DNA of 43,519 bases, taken from positions 1-43,519 of the forward strand of contig JAVFAS010000025.1 in NCBI GenBank assembly GCA_034002405.1, in the 5' to 3' direction. The position numbers and the translations under genes are program-made. This DNA comes from SZUA-365 sp034002405. Lineage in GTDB: Bacteria > Bacteroidota > Ignavibacteria > SZUA-365. Below the pieces are notes generated by a model. The model was not told the DNA's origin, did not search any database, and worked only from the letters and a program-made list of their open reading frames with translations. Shown here piece by piece: positions 15,720-24,858 of the stretch; position 1 is the first letter of the stretch, and each line of letters begins with the position of its first letter.

Positions 15720-15819
15720 NNNNNNNNNNNNNNNNNNNNNNNNNNNNNNNNNNNNNNNNNNNNNNNNNNNNNNNNNNNNNNNNNNNNNNNNNNNNNNNNN
15801 NNNNNNNNNNNNNNNNNNN
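15720..15819. other. Assembly gap of exactly 100 N
   Basis: One hundred undetermined bases. The flanks are heptamer repeats on both sides, in opposite orientation (GGCTTTT on the left, GCCAACA on the right). The round length suggests a placeholder of unknown true size. Reading frames spanning it are not real. Confidence 0.95.
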
Positions 15820-15837
15820 GCCAACAGCCAACAGCCA
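15820..15837. repeat. Heptamer repeat on the right edge of the scaffold gap
   Basis: GCCAACA, GCCAACA, GCCA(A) is the reverse complement of the TTGGCTG-type unit seen at 36707-36790, so the orientation flips relative to the left flank. Confidence 0.75.
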
Positions 15838-15844
15838 ATGTTAC

Positions 15845-15873
15845 TTGACATCCTCCGCTGATATCCATAACTT
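15845..15873 (+). promoter_or_regulatory. Promoter of the large T9SS-sorted protein
   Basis: A perfect TTGACA (15845-15850), exactly 17 nt, then TAACTT (15868-15873). A start of transcription near 15880 would leave a leader of about 60 nt before the SD-equipped ATG at 15942. Confidence 0.6.
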
Positions 15874-15880
15874 CAAGCAA

Positions 15881-15896
15881 ATGCCGTAACCGGCAT
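15881..15896 (+). other. Hairpin at the 5' end of the leader
   Basis: ATGCCG, TAAC, CGGCAT gives a 6-bp stem with a 4-nt loop at the predicted transcript start. It may stabilise the mRNA; no riboswitch is recognised. Confidence 0.35.
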
Positions 15897-15941
15897 ATTT
15901 CGCAGTGAATTATGCTTTCCCCACCTGAAAGGAGTGTGACG

Positions 15942-18900
15942 ATGTTCCGCATGCGCCGGACTTCCCTCCTGCAACTTCCGCTGTTCATGCTCTTTGTTAC
16001 CATGCCGCTGATGGCGCAGCCGCGGGCGGCGTTCACGGTGGATGTCGACTCCGGCGCGGCACCGCTGTCGGTGCGCTTTCTCGATGGAAGTACGCCGGCG
16101 GACTCGCTCATCGGCTGGGCGTGGGATCTGACCGGCGATGGCGTCACGGACTCGGAGGAGAGGAATCCGCGATGGACCTACGAGCTTCCCGGACGTTACA
16201 CCATCACGCTGATCGTGCGGGACAGCACGCGCAGCGACACGGCGCGCTCCGTGGATTTCATCGATGTCGCGCCCGTTCAGCAAAGCGATATCGTGAGCAG
16301 TATCCGCGTGGTGGAGTACAGTGCGCCGCTCGCGCGCTATGTCGAACTCTGGGGCCATGCGGGCAGCGGATATCCAGCCCCGCTTTCTCCGATTTCGATT
16401 CGCATGCCCATCGACAGCGCGGGTGTCGCGCATTTCTACCGGGCAAAATTCCTGTCGGTCCTTTCCCAGAATATCACCGATCTCCTGATTCTCGACGCGG
16501 AATTCCGCGTGCTCGGGAAAACGGGCTTTTCCCTGCCGTACAAGGATCTCGCCGCGCGACGGCGACGCGATGCGGTGGTGTTCCTCCATCGCGATCTCAC
16601 CGCATATCAATCGCACCCACGGGAGCAGGTGGGAGCCTCGGGGTGGATCTTCCCAACGCGCGTACGCTTTCCCTGGATTCCGGGTCAGCCGATGGCGGAA
16701 CTCGCCGCCATGGGCGATCCACAGGTCGATCCGCTCTACCAGACCACGCTGCTGCTGCCACCCGCGGCCTATGATTCGGGTGCGGTGGGCTTTGCCCAAC
16801 ACCGCATGACGAACATTCGACCCGACCGCATGCCCGTGGTCTTCCTTCCGGATATGGAGGAAACGCGCGCGGCGTGGGGCGCGGACACCGATGTAATCGA
16901 CCCGGCCGATACGCTCGACGCGGATTTTCACGGCAAGCGGGATTACACCTGGACTTCCTATCCCGCACGCCTGCAGCGCCTCGACCATGCGACCACTGAT
17001 CGTCATGATGTGTGGGAATATTATTATCCCCCCGACCAGAACTGGGAGGAGTCAGCGTACCTCTTCGCGCGTGACCTGGCATGGCTGCGGTCGGCGTACG
17101 ACACGACACGGATCTCCGTCGCGGCGCATGGCATGGGTGGCCTCGTGCTGCGGGCGTATCTCGAGAACACGGCGCGCAATCACACGTATTTCGGAACCCC
17201 CGCCAGCCCGATCCCCTACCGCGGAGATGTCGCCACAATCGTGTTGCTCGGCACGCCGCATGCGGGACGCCTGCACGCGGGTCTTGCCGCCGTCACACCG
17301 GAGACGCTTCCCCTCGCGAGGGTGATGGACCGTCACGCTCCCGCGCTTCGCGAACTGATGCCCGCGCGCGCGTCGCTGCAACGTCTCGACCCGGCGGCAC
17401 TGCCGACGGACGTGCGCGTGCTGAATATCGCCGGGACCGCGACCGAGGGCGGACGGCACGAATCGATGCTGCATGATGATGAACGGACAGCGCTGTCATC
17501 GGCGATGTTCCCCGCGCCGCGCACCATCAATGCCGTGCTCGGCGGCTACGCCGCGTGGATGCTGCAGTCACCGGATCGGCGCGACGGAAACGGCGGTGTG
17601 CCCGATCCCCAATGCATTCCCGAACTGATCCACGCCTTCCTCACCGGGGACAGCGCCATCGCGGCCAACCGCGCGCGCTTCCTCGTCTACCATCCCGTCG
17701 ATTCACTGCATTTCGCGCACGCGTCCTATCATCCGCCATTCGTGCCGCCCCTGCGCACGGACATCGGACTCCCGACACTGGACATCCACGCGGATGGCAT
17801 TCCCTTTCCCCGTGCACCCCGCACGCGACTTCGGCTGGATTTGACCGACGGAAACCGGCTGCATGTCGAGTCCGTCGAAACCATCGCGCACATCGGACAC
17901 GGTGGTGTGTTTTTCTATCCCGCGTCGTTGTGCTTCGATACGCAATCCCCGACCTGCGCGCAGGTGGGACAGGACGCCCGTTTCTTCGCGGTCTCGCGCA
18001 ACGGAGCGGTGAATCCCTTCACCGGTGGGTCGATCACGCATGACGGGCTCGGTTGGCAGCTCCCCCCGCAACAGCACAGCATCATTCCCGATCCGATTCT
18101 CTCCAGAAGTGATGATCGCGGGCGCCGCTTCGACATCGCGCGCGCGGCGGGGGACCTTCTCCTCTCGTGGTCGCGAGAGAAGCGCAATGCGCTCAGCATC
18201 ACACCTCATGAAGCACTGGTGCTCGATCCAACGCGAACACTCCGCGGCATGACGCCACAACCAAATGACTTCGTCGATGTTACCGTGGACTGCCTGACCG
18301 ACGAACTCACCGTCGTGCTCGATTATGCCGGGACCACCGAGCCCTTGCTTGCATTGATGCGTCCCGACGGTGTGCCGATCGGAGCCGCGGACGCCAATGA
18401 CAGCACGGTGTTTTTCACACACCATGCCCCGTTGCACACCAAGTACATTACCGTCCGCGATCCGGCACCCGGCGACTGGCGGTTGCTCGTCGACAATGCG
18501 CCGCTGCTTCCGTCGGGTTGCCGTGTCGCGTATGTCGCGGGAGAAGGAAATACCCTTCACATGACCCTCGATCCGGCCGAACCACTGAGCCGCCAAATGG
18601 CGACCGTGACACTCGCACTCGACCCGGCTGGTCCGCCGACCACGAACCGCAATGTCAGTTGCGTCCTGATCGACAGCACGGGCACCCGCCGCGTGATCCC
18701 TGTCACGGACGACGGCAGCACACCCGATGCGGTGGCCGACGATGGCGTTTTCACCGGACGGATTCAACTGGGACGGGCGGGTCACTATCGTATCGAAGGA
18801 TTCTATTCCGCGAATGCCGGCGGCTGCGCCATTCACAGAAGCGCGGGCCGCGAGCTCATCCTGCCGCCGTCGCTTGAATTGCTCTCCCCCGCGGGGGGTG

Positions 18901-21152
18901 AGGAATGGCGTGCCGGCACACAGCAGGAAATTCGCTGGCAGGGGGTCGCCGCCGGACAGGTGGCGATCGATCTCAGCGCGGATGATGGGGTGTCATGGAC
19001 CGAGATCGCGGGTCCGCTCCCCGCCAACGCGGGCGTGTTCGTGTGGACTGTCCCGGGATTCACGTCCACCCAATGCCGCATGCGCGTCCGTGACATCGCC
19101 GCATCACTCAGCGACACAACCCCGCGACCATTCACCATCTACCTGCGGCCGGAGCTGACACTGCACGCACCAAATGGTGGTGAAGAGTGGCAGGTCGGGA
19201 GCGTCCATGCCATCACCTGGGAATCGATCGCCGTGCCACATGTCGATATCGCCTATTCCATCGACAACGGGACGCAGTGGCTGCCGCTCGCGGCGGACGT
19301 CCCCTCCTTCATGAGCGGGTATTCCTGGACCCTGCCATTGACCGCATCGGACTCCAGCCGCGTCCGTATCGTGGCAAGCGACAATGTCTCGGTCATCGAC
19401 GAGAGCGACGCACCATTCCGCATCACCGCGATCCCTGCCGTGCAACTGCAGTCGCCGAATGGCGGCGAGCGTTGGCGGTTCGGAAGCGTGCACACGGTCC
19501 GGTGGCAGAGCGCCGAGATCGACAGTGTGTCGATCGAGCTGAGCACCGATGCCGGTACGAGTTGGACAGCGCTGGCGCGCGCGCGCGCGGACGTCGGGGA
19601 ATGGCAGTGGCTGACGCCCGCCACGCCCTCGCCGTCGTGCCTGATGCGCATCACCGCCATCGATCGGCCGGCCCTCTCGGATGTCAGCGACAGCGTGTTC
19701 GCGCTCACTCCCGAACCATTCCTCCACCTGCTCGCACCCGTGGGGGGCGAGCGCTGGGAAATCGGGACGCGTCAGGACATACGCTGGGCGAGCGCCGAAA
19801 TCGCACGCATCGACATCGAATACTCGACGGACAACGGATCAAGCTGGATCACGGCCGCCCTCAACATTCCCGCGGCGGATGGAGGTGCGTATACCTGGAA
19901 CGTCCCGACGGAGCCGGCCGACCTCTGCCGCGTGCGGATCACCGACACCTATGATTCCACGCGCGCGAGCGTCTCGCCGTCACCATTTCGGATCACTGAG
20001 TCCGATACCCGTCCGACCCTCTTCGCCCCCGTCAATCATACCGAGGGTGAATCAACCCGTCCGATACTGCGCTGGCTGCCCTTCGCCGGCGCACTGCGGT
20101 ACGAACTGCAGATGACCAACGATGTCACACTCCAGCAGTGGGTCATCCATGAAACAGGCCTCGGATCCAATAATTATCAGGCGCCGGAACTGGCGCGGAA
20201 TACGCGGTATTACTGGCGCGTCCGTGCCTACCGGAGCGGCGGGGCAAGCGAGTGGAGCGCGCTGTGGGAATTCACCACGAGCGGAAGCACGCTCGGAACC
20301 CCGGCCGCCGCGCACCCATTGGACAATACCATCGGACTTTCAACAACCGTGAATCTGCGATGGAACAGCACGCCCGGCGCGGATGCCTATCAGCTGCAGG
20401 TCGCACGAGACGCGGATTTCAAGATGATCGTGCACGATGAAGAAGGACTGACCGGACTGACGGCCGTGGTGGGCGGGTTGGCATTCGATCACGATTACTG
20501 GTGGAGGCTTCGCGCGGGAAATATCGGCTCGACCGCGCTGAGTGACTGGTCCCGTGCCTGGAAATTCAGTACCGCACCAGCACCCCCACGGCAGCTCACG
20601 CCATTTGACGGACTGCCGGACGTCCCCGTGAATGCCTTGCTGAATTGGTATCCCGTCGTGGGAGCCCGCGCATACCGTCTGCAGGTGGCGGGCGATCCCG
20701 CATTCGAGAGCATCGTGGTCGACAGCGTGGGCATCACCGGTACCAGTGTGCAGGTCATGGGGTTGTGGAGTTACTGGACCCATTACTGGCGGTTGAGTGT
20801 CACGACCGCTCGCGGGACCAGCGACTGGTGCCCACCCTGGATGTTCCGCACCTTCGATGTCGGAACCGCTGTCGAGTCCGCAGCGCATGCCGCTCCGGCA
20901 CGACCTGTCATCACGGCGGTCTGGCCACAGCCCGCACGGACGCGGTTAACGGTGACCGTCGTGATCGGTGGCACCGGAACGTATCGGATCACCCTGGTTG
21001 ATATTCTTGGTCGTGCGGTCCGGTCACAACTCCTGGAGGCCGGTGGGATTCGCGGCGTGACCATGGATGTGACCGGCCTCCCGCCCGGGCCGTACCATCT
21101 CCGGCTTGTCGGAAGGAGTACGATGACGTCCCGACGCGTCATGCTCGAATAG
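15942..21152 (+). CDS. Giant surface protein: PKD, degenerate alpha/beta-hydrolase, four Kre9-like repeats, three FnIII, T9SS sorting domain
   Basis: A protein of 1736 residues. AAAGGAG lies 7-8 nt before the ATG. Domain order: signal peptide (1-26, ending LMAQ); PKD-type domain (about 27-110); a lipase/PGAP1-like alpha/beta-hydrolase region (about 295-570); a beta-rich middle; four repeats of about 94 residues with a P.GGE.W...W start (coding from about 18870 to 20000), resembling Kre9/KNH-type domains; three fibronectin III-like domains (to about 20860); and a T9SS sorting domain ending RVMLE. The nucleophile elbow reads AAHG397MGGLVLRAYL where a Ser is expected, and the usual HG oxyanion motif reads FLPDMEE, so the hydrolase is probably inactive and may bind rather than cleave. 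It stands alone with its own promoter. Domain limits are approximate. Confidence 0.85.
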   Translation: MFRMRRTSLLQLPLFMLFVTMPLMAQPRAAFTVDVDSGAAPLSVRFLDGSTPADSLIGWAWDLTGDGVTDSEERNPRWTYELPGRYTITLIVRDSTRSDTARSVDFIDVAPVQQSDIVSSIRVVEYSAPLARYVELWGHAGSGYPAPLSPISIRMPIDSAGVAHFYRAKFLSVLSQNITDLLILDAEFRVLGKTGFSLPYKDLAARRRRDAVVFLHRDLTAYQSHPREQVGASGWIFPTRVRFPWIPGQPMAELAAMGDPQVDPLYQTTLLLPPAAYDSGAVGFAQHRMTNIRPDRMPVVFLPDMEETRAAWGADTDVIDPADTLDADFHGKRDYTWTSYPARLQRLDHATTDRHDVWEYYYPPDQNWEESAYLFARDLAWLRSAYDTTRISVAAHGMGGLVLRAYLENTARNHTYFGTPASPIPYRGDVATIVLLGTPHAGRLHAGLAAVTPETLPLARVMDRHAPALRELMPARASLQRLDPAALPTDVRVLNIAGTATEGGRHESMLHDDERTALSSAMFPAPRTINAVLGGYAAWMLQSPDRRDGNGGVPDPQCIPELIHAFLTGDSAIAANRARFLVYHPVDSLHFAHASYHPPFVPPLRTDIGLPTLDIHADGIPFPRAPRTRLRLDLTDGNRLHVESVETIAHIGHGGVFFYPASLCFDTQSPTCAQVGQDARFFAVSRNGAVNPFTGGSITHDGLGWQLPPQQHSIIPDPILSRSDDRGRRFDIARAAGDLLLSWSREKRNALSITPHEALVLDPTRTLRGMTPQPNDFVDVTVDCLTDELTVVLDYAGTTEPLLALMRPDGVPIGAADANDSTVFFTHHAPLHTKYITVRDPAPGDWRLLVDNAPLLPSGCRVAYVAGEGNTLHMTLDPAEPLSRQMATVTLALDPAGPPTTNRNVSCVLIDSTGTRRVIPVTDDGSTPDAVADDGVFTGRIQLGRAGHYRIEGFYSANAGGCAIHRSAGRELILPPSLELLSPAGGEEWRAGTQQEIRWQGVAAGQVAIDLSADDGVSWTEIAGPLPANAGVFVWTVPGFTSTQCRMRVRDIAASLSDTTPRPFTIYLRPELTLHAPNGGEEWQVGSVHAITWESIAVPHVDIAYSIDNGTQWLPLAADVPSFMSGYSWTLPLTASDSSRVRIVASDNVSVIDESDAPFRITAIPAVQLQSPNGGERWRFGSVHTVRWQSAEIDSVSIELSTDAGTSWTALARARADVGEWQWLTPATPSPSCLMRITAIDRPALSDVSDSVFALTPEPFLHLLAPVGGERWEIGTRQDIRWASAEIARIDIEYSTDNGSSWITAALNIPAADGGAYTWNVPTEPADLCRVRITDTYDSTRASVSPSPFRITESDTRPTLFAPVNHTEGESTRPILRWLPFAGALRYELQMTNDVTLQQWVIHETGLGSNNYQAPELARNTRYYWRVRAYRSGGASEWSALWEFTTSGSTLGTPAAAHPLDNTIGLSTTVNLRWNSTPGADAYQLQVARDADFKMIVHDEEGLTGLTAVVGGLAFDHDYWWRLRAGNIGSTALSDWSRAWKFSTAPAPPRQLTPFDGLPDVPVNALLNWYPVVGARAYRLQVAGDPAFESIVVDSVGITGTSVQVMGLWSYWTHYWRLSVTTARGTSDWCPPWMFRTFDVGTAVESAAHAAPARPVITAVWPQPARTRLTVTVVIGGTGTYRITLVDILGRAVRSQLLEAGGIRGVTMDVTGLPPGPYHLRLVGRSTMTSRRVMLE

Positions 21153-21184
21153 CGGGTGAGCGTATCGCGTCGGGTAGTGCGAAC

Positions 21185-21208
21185 GCGCGCGGCGATGGTT
21201 CCGCGCGC
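21185..21208. terminator. GC hairpin between convergent genes
   Basis: GCGCGCGG, CGATGGTT, CCGCGCGC forms an 8-bp stem in the 71-nt convergent spacer between the giant surface protein and the porZ-like gene. There is no U-tract on either side, so it may act only as a weak or factor-dependent bidirectional end. Confidence 0.4.
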
Positions 21209-21223
21209 ATGCAGGAGACGATG

Positions 21224-23503
21224 CTATTCGCGAACGACCGCGACTTTCGCGACGGCGGATTGCGAGCCGTTGGGGGCAGCGGCCACGATAAAATAAATAC
21301 CGGTCGGCGCCCACTCACCCCTGCTGGTCCGTCCATCCCAGAACCCCACGCGTCCCCCCGGTGTCGCGACTTCCGCGACCAGGTGGCCGGAGGTACTCAG
21401 CACCTTGATCACCGAGGCCTCGACGAGTCCATCGATCATCAGCTGCGCATCGTGGCCCGGCCGGAAGGGATTCGGTCCGACCGTCAACGCAGCGAATGCC
21501 GCCTCGGGCTGCACGAACGCCGTCGCCATGCTCGACAGGCCGCGCCGCGTGGCGATATACGCCACTCCGGTGGTAGGATGCACGAGCAGGGTTTCGATCT
21601 CGTCGTCGAGCAGCGGACTGTTTTCGCTGTCGTAGTGCGCGAGAATCTCGCTTCCGTCGGCCGAGAGCACGAACACCCCTTCACGCGTGCCCAGCCATTT
21701 GTTGTTCACGGGATCGACGGCAATGCAGGTGATGTACTGGCTCTCGATATTACAGCGGGTATTGAAGCAGGTCTTGGAAATCCGATCAGGTTGTCCGGGA
21801 TTGAAGATGGTACGGAGGCCACGGTCGGTACCCAGCCACACATCGCCGAGCTGGTCCACGGCCACCGCCGTAACGTTTTCATCGGCGTTGATCCCGTCGG
21901 CATTGTTTGCCGGCAACCGCGTCCAGCGGTCATCGGACGTCTGCGCCACGGTCCCATTGTTGTCGAAGAGAACGATCCCGCGAAACGCCGGATCCTCGAC
22001 CATCACCCAAATGTGTCCGAATTGATCGATGGTGAAGTCACTGACGAGCAGGCCGCCCGGTAGCGACGGGTCGCTGAAGAATTGCCACTGCCCCTCCGGC
22101 GTCATGCAGCCGAGCATCCGCCCACTGGACAGATAATGCAGCGTCCAAAGATTTCCGCGATTGTCGAACCGCAGGGAACGGACGGCGTGGAAGGCGAGGT
22201 CCCCGGTAATACCGGGAAAGCCGGGCACATTGCTCGCGTCGAAATAGGCAGTCGTTCCATCCGCGTCGCGACGGAACACGCCATTTCCCCAGGTAGCGAA
22301 CCACATCGCACCGTCGTCGCCGGGGGTGGCGTCGGTGATGCCGTCGGTGTAGAAGCCCGCATCGAGCGCGACGGTATGATTGACCCAGGTGTTTCCGTCG
22401 AAGGCATAGGCACCACGTCCGCCGTCGGAGATTCCCGATGCCGCCCAGAGCGTGCCGTCATCGGCCACCGCGAGCGCGCGGAAGAAATTCGAGTTCGGGC
22501 CGTCGGGCTTCCGGAACTCCCATGCTTCCCCGTCGCGATACGTGGTGAGACCGAACGTGCTGCCGAGGACGATCTCACCCGTGTCGGAGATTTCAAGATC
22601 GAGAAATCGCGTCCCTTGCGGATACACCGGGAGATTGAGCAGATCGCCGCGCTGACTGGTCTGGGAATTCGCGAACACGTCGTACAATCCGAGATCGGTG
22701 ATCATGTACAGCGCATTGTCGTGCCGCGCCAAGCGCTGGATGCTCCCGATCGGCGGGGCCACCCATGGGAACCACGCCATGCCATTGTACCGCGTGATGG
22801 TGTTGTCCTCAAGCACCGCGAGAATCGCGCCATCGTGCACGAGCACGTCGCGGACGTTGCCGAAGAGCTTGCCGTCCTGCTCGGCCCACGACGTCCAGTT
22901 CGCCGGATCCTTGAGATTGATATTCGACAACTCGGCCATGGCGACCCCGGCCGCGGTCGCGACGTACAGGCGGCCCCCGTCGAAATACACACGATTCACC
23001 CTGCTTCCCGGAGGAAGGGATCCGAATTTCTGATATGTGTCGCCGAATTCCCGGCGGTCAAGATCGTAGACCGCCAGACCGAAATCCGTGGCGATGTAGG
23101 CGGCGTGTTCGCGCGTCGCGATCGCGGTGATCCCGCGAGCGGGAATTTCCTCCGCGCGCGCGATGTCGGCCACTTCGTACCAGCCAGTGCCGGGAACGAA
23201 GACGTTGACCATGCCCGACGACGCGCCCACGATGATGCGTCCCTGCGCATCCACGGCGATCGCGGTGTAGTCGATCGCGGAAAGGCCGTCCACATTGGTG
23301 TAACGCACCTGCGTGCCATCGGCGCGCAGGTGGAACACACCGCCGCTCGTGGCGGCCCAGTATCCGCCGTCGACCGCGACGACGTCACGGACAAGTTTCA
23401 TGTCGGTATGAGTTCGCCACGGTCCCACTTGCGCTTCCGCGATGGAAACGAGAAGGGCGAGCGAAAGGACAACGCGCGGAATCACCGTTGCGACGCCACG
23501 CAC
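21224..23503 (-). CDS. PorZ-like T9SS component (two-component-regulator-type beta-propellers plus sorting domain)
   Basis: About 759 residues from a GTG at 23503 (TTG at 23527 and GTG at 23485 are alternatives; GGGAAAT lies just before 23503). A signal peptide ends in IAEAQ and is followed directly by VGPWRTHTD, the start typical of PorZ. The body is a series of propeller blades with the pattern VWLGTDRGL, LWAASG, MWFATWGNGVF, as in regulator-type propellers. The last 90 residues form a T9SS/FlgD-like sorting domain (VGPNPFRPGH, GIYFIVAA). PorZ belongs to the T9SS attachment complex, where it delivers anionic LPS to the sortase PorU. It follows ribH with essentially no spacer, so transcription is shared. 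Confidence 0.78.
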   Translation of the reverse strand: MRGVATVIPRVVLSLALLVSIAEAQVGPWRTHTDMKLVRDVVAVDGGYWAATSGGVFHLRADGTQVRYTNVDGLSAIDYTAIAVDAQGRIIVGASSGMVNVFVPGTGWYEVADIARAEEIPARGITAIATREHAAYIATDFGLAVYDLDRREFGDTYQKFGSLPPGSRVNRVYFDGGRLYVATAAGVAMAELSNINLKDPANWTSWAEQDGKLFGNVRDVLVHDGAILAVLEDNTITRYNGMAWFPWVAPPIGSIQRLARHDNALYMITDLGLYDVFANSQTSQRGDLLNLPVYPQGTRFLDLEISDTGEIVLGSTFGLTTYRDGEAWEFRKPDGPNSNFFRALAVADDGTLWAASGISDGGRGAYAFDGNTWVNHTVALDAGFYTDGITDATPGDDGAMWFATWGNGVFRRDADGTTAYFDASNVPGFPGITGDLAFHAVRSLRFDNRGNLWTLHYLSSGRMLGCMTPEGQWQFFSDPSLPGGLLVSDFTIDQFGHIWVMVEDPAFRGIVLFDNNGTVAQTSDDRWTRLPANNADGINADENVTAVAVDQLGDVWLGTDRGLRTIFNPGQPDRISKTCFNTRCNIESQYITCIAVDPVNNKWLGTREGVFVLSADGSEILAHYDSENSPLLDDEIETLLVHPTTGVAYIATRRGLSSMATAFVQPEAAFAALTVGPNPFRPGHDAQLMIDGLVEASVIKVLSTSGHLVAEVATPGGRVGFWDGRTSRGEWAPTGIYFIVAAAPNGSQSAVAKVAVVRE

Positions 23504-23504
23504 A

Positions 23505-23978
23505 TCATTTCCCGTCGATGGCGGCAAACAGGTTCAGCATTTCCATCACGGTCTGCGCGGCTTCCCATCCCTTATTCCCAAGTTTGAGTCCGGCGCGCTC
23601 GAGTGCCTGTTCGGTGGTGTCGGTCGTAAGTACGCCGAAGGCGATCGGGATGCGGCTTTCCATTGCGAGATTCGCGATCCCCTTGGTGACCTCCGCGGCA
23701 ATGTAATCGAAATGCGGTGTCGCACCGCGGATCACGGCGCCGATACAGATGATGCCGTCGAACGTGCCGCTGTCGACCATCTTGCGGGCAACCAACGGGA
23801 TCTCGAACGAGCCGGGACACAGCAGGACGCTGATTTGTTCGGGGGTGGCGCCGTGCCGTGTCAGACAGTCGATCGCGCCATCGGTGAGTCGACGCGTGAT
23901 GACGTCGTTGAAACGGCTCGCGACGATGCCGTACCGGAACGCCCCGGCGGTAAGATCGCCCTGGATGGGTGTAAACAT
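23505..23978 (-). CDS. ribH: 6,7-dimethyl-8-ribityllumazine synthase
   Basis: A protein of 157 residues, the normal length. Conserved blocks are visible in order: ASRFNDVITRRL, CPGSFEIPLVA, GAVIRGATPHFDYIA (including the catalytic His) and FGVLTTDTTEQALERAG. It condenses the ribitylaminopyrimidine with dihydroxybutanone phosphate in riboflavin synthesis and forms icosahedral or pentameric assemblies. A GAGG lies upstream of the ATG at 23978. No other rib genes are in the window. It sits 16 nt after a PHP phosphoesterase and directly before the porZ-like gene. Confidence 0.97.
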   Translation of the reverse strand: MFTPIQGDLTAGAFRYGIVASRFNDVITRRLTDGAIDCLTRHGATPEQISVLLCPGSFEIPLVARKMVDSGTFDGIICIGAVIRGATPHFDYIAAEVTKGIANLAMESRIPIAFGVLTTDTTEQALERAGLKLGNKGWEAAQTVMEMLNLFAAIDGK

Positions 23979-23994
23979 GGATACCTCGAGAAAT

Positions 23995-24822
23995 CTATTG
24001 AATGAACAGCCGGCGTTTCATCGCGTCGACCATGTCCTGCGTGACGCTGTAGGTGCCGAAATTCTGATAGTCGTTGCGTTTCCCGCCATGGAAATCGGAT
24101 CCCCCGCTCTCGAGCAGGAAATAGGTGGAAGCGATCCCGCGGTAATAGCGGACGCGGTTCTGGTCATGGGCGGGATGCACCACCTCGATGCCGTCGATGC
24201 CGGCGCGAATGAGATACGAAAGGTCTGACTCGCTGATATACCATCCCGGATGCGCGACAATGGACACCCCCCCCGCATTCGCGATGATATCCACCGCGTC
24301 CTCGGGCGAAATCCGGTACTTCGGTTCGAATGCCGGACATGAATCTCCGATATACTGTTCGAACGCCTCGGCGTACTCGCTGGTCAGTCCCTCATCGAGC
24401 ATGGCCGCCGCGATATGCGGGCGTCCCACCGCACCGTAGCCTGCCCGTTCGACAACCAGATCGAAATCCAACGGCAGATCGAGATTGTTGAGTTTGCGCA
24501 CGATGCGCTCGGCTCGGATGAATCGCTCTTTCTTCAGGAATTCCAGGGTTTCGCGCAGATGCTTGTTGGAGGGATCGAACAGGTAGCCGAGGATATGGAC
24601 GTCCTTGGTGCCAAGTGTGGAACTTAACTCCACCCCGGGAACAACTTCAATCCCAAAATCCTTCGCCACGGCATCGGCCGATTCGAGGCCGTCGATATTG
24701 TCATGATCGGTGACGGAGAGGATGGAGATACCGACCTCATGCGCACGCATCACCAGTTCACGCGGCGAGAGCGCGCCGTCGGAGAAATAGGTATGCGTAT
24801 GGAGGTCGACCTTTCCGGCCAT
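23995..24822 (-). CDS. PHP-domain phosphoesterase (RNase AM / nucleoside-3',5'-bisphosphate phosphatase-like)
   Basis: A protein of 275 residues that opens with the PHP motif VDLHTHTYFSDGALSP, then VTDHDNIDG, PGVELSS, VGRPHIAAAM, SIVAHPGW and ESGGSDFHG, all metal-ligand blocks in the expected order and spacing. Homologues such as YciV/TrpH act on 5' ends of small RNAs or on 3',5'-bisphosphonucleotides; which substrate applies here is not readable. It precedes ribH by 16 nt on the same strand and follows the PEGA-protein gene's start region by a short gap in the opposite direction of reading, so a shared transcript is likely. Active-site residues look intact. Confidence 0.9.
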   Translation of the reverse strand: MAGKVDLHTHTYFSDGALSPRELVMRAHEVGISILSVTDHDNIDGLESADAVAKDFGIEVVPGVELSSTLGTKDVHILGYLFDPSNKHLRETLEFLKKERFIRAERIVRKLNNLDLPLDFDLVVERAGYGAVGRPHIAAAMLDEGLTSEYAEAFEQYIGDSCPAFEPKYRISPEDAVDIIANAGGVSIVAHPGWYISESDLSYLIRAGIDGIEVVHPAHDQNRVRYYRGIASTYFLLESGGSDFHGGKRNDYQNFGTYSVTQDMVDAMKRRLFIQ

Positions 24823-24858
24823 GATTCCAGCTGTTTGTTGCGATGGATGGCGAGTCCG

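Noticed and set aside
15440..16147. Frames that read through the N run
   Set aside because: They contain 33-34 undefined residues from the gap and join unrelated flanks.
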